Below are positions 51,059 through 59,374 of a DNA stretch of 64,000 nt, piece by piece (positions within the stretch are counted from its first letter, which is position 1; each line of letters begins with the position of its first letter). A program made the translations under genes and the position numbers. Origin of the DNA: an uncultured Hyphomonas sp. (GTDB taxonomy: Bacteria > Pseudomonadota > Alphaproteobacteria > Caulobacterales > Hyphomonadaceae); NCBI RefSeq assembly GCF_963675305.1, contig NZ_OY776147.1, positions 2,976,001 to 3,040,000 on the forward strand. Direction: 5' to 3'. A model generated the notes under the pieces. That model saw nothing but the letters and a program-made list of their open reading frames with translations. It did no database searches and was not told the origin of the DNA.

Positions 51059-52147
51059 ATGCTGAAGGTCTACGGGCTCAAGGTTTCCTATTTCACGGGC
51101 AAGCTGGAAGCCTATCTGCGCTACAAGGAAATTCCCTACGATTTCCATGAAATGACGGGGCGCGAATTCATGCGCACCATTCCGGAAAAGACCGGCGCCA
51201 TGCAGATGCCCGCCGTGGAACTGCCGGACGGACGCTGGATGACCGATTCCAGCCCGATGATCGACTGGTTCGAAACACAGCATCCTGACCCATCGATCCT
51301 GCCGGAAGACCCGGCGCAGGCCTTTCTCTGCCGCCTTATCGAAGACTATGCCGACGAATGGCTTTGGCGCCCGGCCATGCATTACCGTTGGAGTTATCCG
51401 CTTTCGTCGAAACTGCTCGCCCGCCAGATTGCCGATGCCATGGGCCGGGACATCAAGGCGCCCGGTTTCCTGAAGCGCCGGCGGACCGAGAAGCGTCAGA
51501 AGCATAATTTCGTGGATCGCGACGGCGTCACGCCAGACACCCGCGCACATGTGGAAGGCAGCTACCTCAAGCTGCTCGACCTGCTGGAACCCGTCTTTCA
51601 GGCCCGCCCCTTCCTGCTGGGTGATCGGCCGACGCTGGCCGATATCGGCCTGATGGGCCCCCTCTTCCGCCACTTCGCGATGGATCCTGTGCCCGGCATT
51701 CTCATGCGGGAAACCGCCCCCGGCGTTATGGCCTGGGTCTACCGTGTCTGGAATGCCCGCGCCTCCCGCACCGGCGGTGACCTCGTCAGCGGGATTCCGG
51801 ACGATCTCCTTCCATTGTTGCGCGAAGTGGCGGAGACGCATCTTGAAGCGCTGAACGCCAATGCGCTTGCCTGGCAGGCTGGCGAAGCCCGCCACGGCAT
51901 GACCCTTCAGGGAACGGCCTATCGGGACATCCAGACGTCGCAGTACCGGGTCTGGTGCCTTGAAATGCTGCAGGCCCGCTATCGCGCCCTGGATGAAACG
52001 ACGCGCGAGACACTCGATCCCGTCCTGCAGTCCACCGGGGTCCTCGAACCGCTGCTGCGCCTGTCGGATGTGGAAAGCCAGTACGCCAATGCGGCGCATG
52101 CCCCGTTCGGCAAATCCCTTCCCGTGTTTGCAGAGATCCGGAACTGA
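51059..52147 (+). CDS. Glutathione S-transferase family protein (long form)
   Basis: 362 residues. Thioredoxin-like N-domain: LKVYGLKVSYFTGKLEAYL, with KTGAMQMPAVELPDG (cis-Pro) and DSSPMIDWFE (glutathione-binding Ser). The helical C-domain carries PFLLGDRPTLADIGLMGPLF, the GST N-capping Asp signature. Ordinary GSTs are about 200-230 residues; here an insert after residue 110 and a C-terminal helical extension of about 110 residues are unusual. GGGGAGGG precedes the ATG. Substrate unknown. Confidence 0.87.
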   Translation: MLKVYGLKVSYFTGKLEAYLRYKEIPYDFHEMTGREFMRTIPEKTGAMQMPAVELPDGRWMTDSSPMIDWFETQHPDPSILPEDPAQAFLCRLIEDYADEWLWRPAMHYRWSYPLSSKLLARQIADAMGRDIKAPGFLKRRRTEKRQKHNFVDRDGVTPDTRAHVEGSYLKLLDLLEPVFQARPFLLGDRPTLADIGLMGPLFRHFAMDPVPGILMRETAPGVMAWVYRVWNARASRTGGDLVSGIPDDLLPLLREVAETHLEALNANALAWQAGEARHGMTLQGTAYRDIQTSQYRVWCLEMLQARYRALDETTRETLDPVLQSTGVLEPLLRLSDVESQYANAAHAPFGKSLPVFAEIRN

Positions 52148-52244
52148 CAGTCTACCTTGCGGCAGGTTCCGTTGGGGGAGTGCTGGCGCAGCCGAAACCG
52201 GGGCGTATAAATGTGCCGGAAATACAGGAAGAGGAACGCGCAAC

Positions 52245-53420
<1,176 letters not shown>

Positions 53421-53444
53421 GACAGGCCTTCAGACTGAATTGGC

Positions 53445-53476
53445 AAACGCCGGACCTTCACAGGTCCGGCGTTTTT
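53445..53476 (+). terminator. Intrinsic terminator after the thiolase gene
   Basis: A 12-bp stem AAACGCCGGACC / GGTCCGGCGTTT with loop TTCACA and a T-run, 24 bp after the stop. The convergent asd gene ends just to the right. Confidence 0.92.
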
Positions 53477-53484
53477 CATTGGGC

Positions 53485-54537
53485 TCAGCCTGCACGGTCA
53501 AGCAGGGCTTCGGCGATATGCACGGCGTTCAGCGCGGCGCCCTTGCGCAGATTGTCGCCAACCACGAACAGGACGAGGCCATTGTCCAGTGCGCTGTCCT
53601 TGCGGATACGCCCGACACTGACATTGTCCTTACCCGTCATGGCGAGCGGGTTCGGCACAGCGTCCAGCTGAACGCCCGGCGCCTTCGCCAACATGGCTTC
53701 GGCCGCTTCGGCAGAGACCGGCCGTTCGAACTCCGCATGGATCGACAGGCTGTGCCCGGTCATCACCGGTACACGCACGCAGGTGCCGGAGACTTTCAGG
53801 TCCGGAAGTCCCATGATCTTCCGGCTCTCGTCGCGCAGTTTCAGTTCTTCGTCTGTGTAGCCATCTTCCCCCAGAACATAGTTCATCGGCACGACATTGA
53901 AGGCGAGCGGCACGGCCCATTTCTGCGGCGCGGGGAAGTCCACCGCCGCCGGATTGTCTGCAAGGCCTGCCATGTCCCCGGCAGCGGCCGCAGCGACCTG
54001 CCGGGTCAGTTCTTCCGACCCGGCCACCCCTGCCCCGGACGCCGCCTGATAGGTCGAGGCGAACAGGCGCGTCAGCCCCCAGGCATCGTGCAGCACTTTC
54101 AGCACGGGCATCGCCGCCATGGTCGTGCAGTTCGGGTTGGCGATGATGCCTTTCGGAATGTCCGCCAGCGCATCGGCGTTCACCTCCGGCACCACCAGCG
54201 GCACGTCGGGGTCCTTCCGCCAGGCGGAGGAATTGTCGATCACCAGCGCGCCGGCGTCAGCGAATTTCGGTGCGTACACGCGCGAGGTGTCCCCGCCTGC
54301 CGAGAAGAACACAATGTCCAACCCGGAGAGATCTGCTGCCGCGACGTCCTCGACCACAATGTCCGTGCCGCGGAAGGGGACGGTCTTTCCCGCCGACCGG
54401 GCGGAGGCGAACAGGCGCAGCGAGGCGAGCGGAAAGTCCCGCTCTTCCAGCAGCGTGCGCATCAGGCTGCCGACAAGGCCTGTGGCGCCGACGACGCCGA
54501 CACGCGGCGGACTGGATCTTGAAAAACGAGGGGACAT
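53485..54537 (-). CDS. asd: Aspartate-semialdehyde dehydrogenase
   Basis: 350-residue NADPH enzyme making aspartate semialdehyde from aspartyl phosphate, the branch-point for lysine/diaminopimelate, threonine, isoleucine and methionine. NADP site VGVVGATGLVGSLMRTLLEE, VIDNSSAWR, catalytic Cys in IANPNCTTMAAMPVL, and the His-containing VRVPVMTGHSLSIH. CGGAG precedes the ATG. Upstream lies a Lys/Thr/Ile-rich leader frame with alternative RNA pairings, suggesting attenuation control by its end products. Confidence 0.98.
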   Translation of the reverse strand: MSPRFSRSSPPRVGVVGATGLVGSLMRTLLEERDFPLASLRLFASARSAGKTVPFRGTDIVVEDVAAADLSGLDIVFFSAGGDTSRVYAPKFADAGALVIDNSSAWRKDPDVPLVVPEVNADALADIPKGIIANPNCTTMAAMPVLKVLHDAWGLTRLFASTYQAASGAGVAGSEELTRQVAAAAAGDMAGLADNPAAVDFPAPQKWAVPLAFNVVPMNYVLGEDGYTDEELKLRDESRKIMGLPDLKVSGTCVRVPVMTGHSLSIHAEFERPVSAEAAEAMLAKAPGVQLDAVPNPLAMTGKDNVSVGRIRKDSALDNGLVLFVVGDNLRKGAALNAVHIAEALLDRAG

Positions 54538-54590
54538 GGCATTCTCCGGTTTGGAGCCTTTGGAGCGGGAGAGCCATTGTCAGGAATTGG

Positions 54591-54661
54591 CCGTCCCGCG
54601 CCTTGGCGGGACGTTGGTGAAGGTGGCTGGCTTCAGATCGCACGCACCCGCAACGTCCCGC
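54591..54661 (-). promoter_or_regulatory. Mutually exclusive RNA pairings upstream of asd (attenuator-like)
   Basis: In minus-strand RNA, segment A GCGGGACGUUG (54661-54651, inside the leader frame) can pair perfectly over 11 bp with segment B CAACGUCCCGC (54616-54606). Alternatively the last 8 nt of B pair with segment C GCGGGACG (54599-54592) in a hairpin with a 6-nt loop. A-B and B-C exclude each other. No U-run follows C, so the output may be rho- or translation-based rather than intrinsic termination. Confidence 0.55.
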
Positions 54662-54707
54662 AAAGGCGGATCGTCTTGGTGGTAATAATGATCTGTGTCT
54701 TCAGCAT
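54633..54707 (-). CDS. Candidate leader peptide of asd, rich in Thr/Ile/Lys
   Basis: 24-codon frame reading MLKTQIIITTKTIRLC...AI before TGA. Of the first 13 residues, 11 are Met, Lys, Thr or Ile, the products of the pathway that asd feeds; the pattern recalls thrL of enteric bacteria. Segment A of the alternative RNA structure lies at codons 16-19, directly after the Thr/Ile run, as expected for ribosome stalling control. The Shine-Dalgarno is weak. It ends 95 nt before asd. Not shown experimentally. Confidence 0.6.
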   Translation of the reverse strand: MLKTQIIITTKTIRLCGTLRVRAI

Positions 54708-54759
54708 GGCGGGCTGAATACGGTCATGGTGGGCAGAAGTAAAGTGCCTTGACCGCGGC

Positions 54760-55191
54760 CTATCCCCTCAGGATCAGCACGGAGCAATTGGCATGCAGCG
54801 CGGTCTGCGAGGCGTGCGAGCCGAACAGATGGTCGCTCAGCTTCGGATGGTGCGTGGCCATGACGACAAAATCCACGCCCTGCTTTGCGATCACTTTCTG
54901 GATCGTCTCGTTCACGGCCTCATGGCTTTCGAACAGCGGCGTGATGGCATGGCTCAGCCGTTCCGCCTCTGCTGCGACAAAGGCCTCGAAGTCCGGTTTC
55001 CGCGCTTCCGGCATTTCCGTCAGATGCGTGCCCAGCGGATTGATGACCGTCAGGATCGACACTTTCGCTCCGGCCCGTCGGGCAAGATAAACCGCAGATT
55101 CCACGGCCAGTTGCGACGCCTCCCTGTGCCGCATGTCCACGGGGACAAGTATATGCGTGGCGGAAAACGGCGGCGCGGTCAGATCGGTCAT
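54760..55191 (-). CDS. Universal stress protein (UspA family)
   Basis: 143-residue cytoplasmic UspA-fold protein. ILVPVDMRHREASQLAVESAV at the start, and the ATP-type nucleotide loop near the end is GSHASQTALHANCSVLIL, a fair match to G-2x-G-9x-G(S/T) but with the first Gly region altered (VVMATHHPKLSDHLFGSHA). Good AAGGAGAT ribosome site. Lies upstream of the asd leader on the same strand. Stress role inferred. Confidence 0.9.
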   Translation of the reverse strand: MTDLTAPPFSATHILVPVDMRHREASQLAVESAVYLARRAGAKVSILTVINPLGTHLTEMPEARKPDFEAFVAAEAERLSHAITPLFESHEAVNETIQKVIAKQGVDFVVMATHHPKLSDHLFGSHASQTALHANCSVLILRG

Positions 55192-55270
55192 GAATATCTC
55201 CTTCCCGGCAGCCTAACGGGTCTGGCCCGTTTTGTCAGGCGACTGGCCTGCCGCACCGGCCGGGCGCAGC

Positions 55271-55891
55271 TCAAAGCCGCTCCAGCACGTAGACCGTCGA
55301 GCCTGAATTTTCGCCATGCGCCTGCAGGTGCGGACCGTAGGCCTCAGACCGGATCGCCACGGCTCCATCGGACACGCTTCGTTGGAGCCGCCCGCCATAT
55401 TCGTCCATCGCCATGCTCTGGTCATTCAGCGAGAACGCCAGCAAGTCACCCGGCGCAAGAATGGCAAGCAGGTCGTCATAAACGGATGCCGGCGCACCGC
55501 CCACGCTGATCACACCGATCGCCGTGACAGCCCGGTAGTCGCCCGGCTTGACCGGCAGGGGCACGGACGGGTCCGTTTCCCACAACCTGTTGTAGATGCC
55601 TTTATTGCGCGCCACGGCGAGCATTTCGCCTGACAGGTCCGTGCCGTCGATCCGCGTGAAGCCCGCCTCCGCCAGGGCCGCGCCCGACAGGCCGGTGCCG
55701 CATCCGAAATCCAGGATCGGCGCGTCCTTGTCCGGCAGGACAGCTGCAAGCGCTTCGGCGACGCGCCGGGGCGTGGCGTAGCCGGTTTTCAGGATGTCCT
55801 GATCGTATTTGCCAGCCCATGCATTGTAGAGATCGCGCATCCCGTCATTGCCGGAAACGCGGTAGACTTTGTCGAGGAAATTATCGGTCAT
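55271..55891 (-). CDS. Class I SAM-dependent methyltransferase
   Basis: 206-residue methyltransferase: motif I ILDFGCGTGLSGAALAEAGF, motif II IDGTDLSGEMLAVAR, and the later LAILAPGDLLAFSLND. The N-terminus MTDNFLDKVYRVSGNDGMRDLYNAWAGKYDQDI-like region (Williams-Beuren-type methyltransferases, with the YNAWAGKYD motif) suggests a small-molecule or lipid acceptor. Acceptor unknown. Confidence 0.9.
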   Translation of the reverse strand: MTDNFLDKVYRVSGNDGMRDLYNAWAGKYDQDILKTGYATPRRVAEALAAVLPDKDAPILDFGCGTGLSGAALAEAGFTRIDGTDLSGEMLAVARNKGIYNRLWETDPSVPLPVKPGDYRAVTAIGVISVGGAPASVYDDLLAILAPGDLLAFSLNDQSMAMDEYGGRLQRSVSDGAVAIRSEAYGPHLQAHGENSGSTVYVLERL

Positions 55892-56038
55892 GGGAGGAAC
55901 ATACCGGGGCGACGGTGCCCAAGTCCATGTGACCGCCTGTTCCCGGCAAACGCTGCGCGGCCGACCCGGTCCATGACCCGCCTTGTATCGCGTGCTAGAC
56001 TTTCACACGGTCATCTTCAGAAGGACGGGGAAAAGCCA

Positions 56039-56251
56039 ATGACACCCAGCATGTGGATCGGAGCCGTCGCCGGCCTGTTTGCCGGCTGGATTGTCGGAGC
56101 GGTGTTCACCAAGGGGCCGAAGACCCCGATGGAAGCGGTCTCAGGCGATTATGAATCCGGTGGCCTCGGCTGTTTCGCGTTCCTGGTTCTCATTGCCGTC
56201 TTTGTCGGCGGCGGCGTGATCGCGGGCGCGATACTTGGCGGAGGCGGATAA
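56039..56251 (+). CDS. Small two-helix membrane protein
   Basis: 70 residues: first helix MWIGAVAGLFAGWIVGAVF, a polar loop KGPKTPMEAVSGDYESGG, and second helix FAFLVLIAVFVGGGVIAGAI with glycine zipper-like spacing, ending in GGGG. The ATG at 56039 has GGGGA upstream; the frame extends further back but without a better ribosome site. Followed by a strong terminator. Function unknown; glycine zippers occur in many small stress membrane proteins. Confidence 0.65.
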   Translation: MTPSMWIGAVAGLFAGWIVGAVFTKGPKTPMEAVSGDYESGGLGCFAFLVLIAVFVGGGVIAGAILGGGG

Positions 56252-56266
56252 CTCCGCACAGCAAAC

Positions 56267-56299
56267 AGCCCGCCTCATTGCTGAGGCGGGCTTCCTTTT
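56267..56299 (+). terminator. Intrinsic terminator after the 70-residue membrane protein
   Basis: Perfect 11-bp stem AGCCCGCCTCA / TGAGGCGGGCT with a TTGC loop and TTCCTTTT tail, 15 bp after the stop. Confidence 0.88.
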
Positions 56300-56353
56300 C
56301 CGGGCGCGCGGTTTGCAGGGGGTCGCCGGTGCAGCCCGTTGGAGGTTCGGGCT

Positions 56354-57112
56354 TTACCGGTTCTGGCGTTCCTTCACGCCTTCCTCATCGGCGAGGGCGC
56401 GGTCTTCCTCGTTGAACTCGATCTCGGCTTCTTCGCCCTTGCCATAGGCGCGGGATTTCTTGGCGAGCGCCGACATGCTGTCCTGCATGCTGCCCTGGCC
56501 GACGGCCATCGTTTTGCGGGCATCCATGCCAACGCTTTCGGCATCGTCGAAGCTGGCAAATTCGGCGCCGAGGAAGACAACTTCCCAGCCTTTCGCTTCT
56601 GCCCGTGCCAGCGCCGCCTTGGCACCGTCTTTCGTCAGCTCACGGGAGGAATTTTCCAGCCCGTCGGTCATGATGACGATCACGGCCTTTTCCGGCTGGT
56701 CGGCTTCGGCAAGGCTCACCATCCGGCCGATTGCGTCGAACAGGGGCGTCATGCCGCGCGGATTGGCTTCGTCATCGGTAACATTGTTCCAGTCCTCGGC
56801 CTTCACGCTGTCGCGCAGCACGTCGAACTGCATGCCGTCCTGGTAGTCGAAGACGGCGAGCGTGACATCGGTCTCGATATCCTCGCCGTCCACCTCGCCT
56901 TCATCGGCCTCTCCGACACTTGCGGCATAGGCGTTGACGGAACCAAGCGCCTCTTCCCAGATGTCGGACATGGAACCTGTCCGGTCGAGCAGGATATAGG
57001 AATGTACCGCCCCCGGATCTTCCGGAGGTTCCGGCTGTACCTTGGCGCTGGCCGTTCCCGCCAGTGCGATGGCGGCGGCTCCGAATGTCAGTTTTGCGAT
57101 GAAGGATTTCAT
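56354..57112 (-). CDS. Secreted VWA-domain protein, paralogue 1
   Basis: 252-residue VWA protein with a Sec signal peptide (MKSFIAKLTFGAAAIALAGTASA). The metal-dependent adhesion site is SYILLDRTGSMSDIW, a D-x-T-x-S variant; T in RGMTPLFDAIG and D in VIVIMTDGLEN complete it. The C-terminal tail after about residue 215 is Glu-rich. It is clearly paralogous to the gene at 57315 (same motifs in order), but only this copy has a signal peptide. Upstream region contains the terminator of the paralogue, so it should have its own promoter. Partner unknown. Confidence 0.83.
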   Translation of the reverse strand: MKSFIAKLTFGAAAIALAGTASAKVQPEPPEDPGAVHSYILLDRTGSMSDIWEEALGSVNAYAASVGEADEGEVDGEDIETDVTLAVFDYQDGMQFDVLRDSVKAEDWNNVTDDEANPRGMTPLFDAIGRMVSLAEADQPEKAVIVIMTDGLENSSRELTKDGAKAALARAEAKGWEVVFLGAEFASFDDAESVGMDARKTMAVGQGSMQDSMSALAKKSRAYGKGEEAEIEFNEEDRALADEEGVKERQNR

Positions 57113-57255
57113 CCCGGCGTCCCTTCCAGTTTTATGGCCCAGTTTTATGGCCGGAACCGCCGGCCGCGTGCGTCTGAGGCCCCCACGGCCCGATTGAGAT
57201 AAACGATCGGTTAGGATTGAGGCGCGTTCGTGGCGGCTTGTTGCCGTTTGGAAGG

Positions 57256-57286
57256 TAAAAGGCCCGCCGGGATGCCGGCGGGCCTT
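57256..57286 (-). terminator. Intrinsic terminator between the two VWA genes
   Basis: On the minus strand, a 12-bp stem AAGGCCCGCCGG / CCGGCGGGCCTT is followed by TTTTA, 28 bp after the stop of the 57315 gene. Confidence 0.88.
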
Positions 57287-57314
57287 CCAGTCTGAACAGG
57301 CGTTCAGTTTCGGC

Positions 57315-58022
57315 TTATTTCTTCCGTATGAAGAAGCCTTTCCGCTTCTCACCGGTTCTCTGCTGAACATCCGCCTCGCCGGCCTCTTCGCGGTCTGCTT
57401 CGTCGAATTCGACCGGCGCACCGACCTCCGAGGCGTAATAGATCTGGCTCTTGCGGGCGAGCCGGGTCATCGATTCCGACATCCGGCCCCGGCCCATGGC
57501 CATGGATTTGCGTGCCGAAATGCCGACCGCGTCGGCATCGGCGAAGTTCGCAAACTCCGCGCCGAGGAAGACGATCTCCCAGCCGCGCTTTTCCGCCCGG
57601 TCGAGCGCAGCCTTTACGCCCGCTTTCGTCACTTCGCGGGAGGCATTCTCGGCCCCGTCGGTCATGATGACGATGACGGCCTTCTCCGGACTGTCGGCTT
57701 CCGCGATGGAAATGAGCCGCGCGATGGCGTCGAACAGCGGCGTCATCCCGCGTGGGCTTGCTTCCTTGTCGGTCACCTTCTGCCAGTCTTCCGGCGGCAC
57801 GGCGCGGCGCAGCACATCGAACTGGAGGCCGTCCTGCGCATCAAACACGGCGAGCGTGATCTGGGGCACGACATCCCCGGCCTGCCCGGCGATGTTGGCG
57901 GCATAGGCATTCACCGAGCTCAGCGCCTCATCCCAGATGGATGACATCGAGCCGGTGCGGTCGAGAAGAATGTAGGAGTGTATTTTGGCCGGGGATTGCG
58001 TCTTGTCGTCTGTCTGGGCCAT
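57315..58022 (-). CDS. Cytoplasmic VWA-domain protein, paralogue 2
   Basis: 235-residue VWA protein without signal peptide. HSYILLDRTGSMSSIWDEAL, RGMTPLFDAIARL and VIVIMTDGAENASREVTK match paralogue 1 position by position. GGAGGGA precedes the ATG at 58022. The tail is basic (RTGEKRKGFFIRKK), in contrast to the acidic tail of paralogue 1. Tandem duplication with change of compartment is inferred. Function unknown; no ATPase partner (MoxR-like) adjoins it. Confidence 0.83.
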   Translation of the reverse strand: MAQTDDKTQSPAKIHSYILLDRTGSMSSIWDEALSSVNAYAANIAGQAGDVVPQITLAVFDAQDGLQFDVLRRAVPPEDWQKVTDKEASPRGMTPLFDAIARLISIAEADSPEKAVIVIMTDGAENASREVTKAGVKAALDRAEKRGWEIVFLGAEFANFADADAVGISARKSMAMGRGRMSESMTRLARKSQIYYASEVGAPVEFDEADREEAGEADVQQRTGEKRKGFFIRKK

Positions 58023-58097
58023 GGGAGTCCCTCCTCTGCTGGCCCCCCGGCCCGTCAAACGAGATGGGGAGAGGATCGGCCCGCACAAGTGGCAAAA

Positions 58098-58128
58098 CAA
58101 AAAACCGGGAGGCTTGCGCGCTCCCGGT
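58098..58128 (-). terminator. Intrinsic terminator of the desaturase gene
   Basis: On the minus strand, an 8-bp stem ACCGGGAG / CTCCCGGT is followed by six T, about 100 bp after the desaturase stop. Confidence 0.82.
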
Positions 58129-58174
58129 CTCTCATTTTTGATCCGCACCCGGCGAAACCAGGTCGCTATATATG

Positions 58175-58195
58175 GTCTATAGACGGTCCATAGAC
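58175..58195. repeat. Tandem 10-bp palindromes
   Basis: GTCTATAGAC (perfect palindrome) and GTCCATAGAC (one mismatch) lie head to tail with one base between, giving an 11-bp period. They are between the desaturase stop and its terminator. They could be an operator or merely a structured 3' UTR. Confidence 0.4.
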
Positions 58196-58226
58196 GGTGT
58201 TTTTGATTGCCTTTTCAGGCGGCCGG

Positions 58227-59120
58227 TCAGGCAAATTGCGGCGCGATGCGCAGGTTCCGGACCCAGCCGATTTTCTCCATCGCGAGCAGGATCGTGCCAT
58301 TGTAATCAACGATCCGGTTCCACACGCCCTTGCGCGGCCGGTGCAGCGCGCTGGTCGGCTCGGAATGGTGGTGGTCATGGAACGCCTCGCCGCCTGTCAG
58401 CAGTCCGATCAGATGGTCCGCCCAGATCGGCGTCTTCAGGTGGCCCAGCACGTTGATGCCATAGACGGTCGCGTGGAACTGGATGGCCCGGCCGATCACG
58501 ACGCTCGCATGCAGCAGCGCTGTCAGCACCAGCGAACCGCCCGCTGCCCAGACGATCAGATAGATCGCCGCCGGAATGACGAGGTGCACCACAAGACTGA
58601 TTTCATTATAGAAACGGTCCATCCACACGATGACTGGCTGGTTCTTCAGCCACATCGCCAGCGGGCGTTCCATATCCTTCTTGTCACGCCACAGGATCCA
58701 GCCGACCCAGGCCCAGCGCTTGGATTCGAACGGGTTGTGCGGGTCGCCCGGCTTGTCGGAGAAGCGGTGGTGCTGGGAGTGGTAGTTCACCCAGTCCTTC
58801 ACATTGCCCTGCATCGCGATGACGAGGTTGATCATGGTCAGCACCTGCCCCGGCACGGCGAGTTCCCCTGCCCGGTGCTGCAGGATGCGGTGCAGCGGTC
58901 CGATGCCGGCATTGCAGACAAAGATCGTGAACGCGATCACGGCAAAGGCGATCAGCATGTACCACCAGTGGAAAGTGAGATGGCTGAGGAAAATGCCCAG
59001 TAGAATCATGGTCACAAACAGCGCAACGCCCAAAACGGGATAGCCGAAAGCCGAGAAAAAACTGGCGTAATTGAAGGTCTTCCAGTTTTTTGGAATCGCC
59101 AGAGAGCGCGGCAGGGTCAT
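58227..59120 (-). CDS. Acyl-CoA/acyl-lipid delta-9-type fatty acid desaturase
   Basis: 297-residue integral-membrane di-iron desaturase. The three His boxes are HRILQH (about residue 77), HSQHH (about 114) and HDHHH (about 246), between four hydrophobic segments. WKTFNYASFFSAFGYPV starts the protein. Family members introduce a cis double bond to adjust membrane fluidity. Fe ligands complete, so probably active. Own terminator downstream. Position specificity not determinable. Confidence 0.93.
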   Translation of the reverse strand: MTLPRSLAIPKNWKTFNYASFFSAFGYPVLGVALFVTMILLGIFLSHLTFHWWYMLIAFAVIAFTIFVCNAGIGPLHRILQHRAGELAVPGQVLTMINLVIAMQGNVKDWVNYHSQHHRFSDKPGDPHNPFESKRWAWVGWILWRDKKDMERPLAMWLKNQPVIVWMDRFYNEISLVVHLVIPAAIYLIVWAAGGSLVLTALLHASVVIGRAIQFHATVYGINVLGHLKTPIWADHLIGLLTGGEAFHDHHHSEPTSALHRPRKGVWNRIVDYNGTILLAMEKIGWVRNLRIAPQFA

Positions 59121-59374
59121 TCAGTTCCTCCAGATGACAGATGGTCTTCCACCGGACCTCTATTCATCCGGCAGGTTAAGGGCATTCTTACGCGGTGTGC
59201 CGCTACCGTAAAGATGAATCAGGCGTCACTTATGCGTTATTCTGCCCGCCCGCGTACCGGGCGGCGGGGCCTGCACGGACCGGGTGACAGCCGGGGGTGA
59301 CTGGAACGCAGGGATTCGGATAGACATTCCCCGTGCCGGGGCGCCTTCGCGCCATGCGAACGGGGTCAGATTTC

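Noticed and set aside
54591..54616. Calling the B-C hairpin before asd an intrinsic terminator
   Set aside because: The stem is good, but no U-run follows; it is listed only as an attenuator-like structure.
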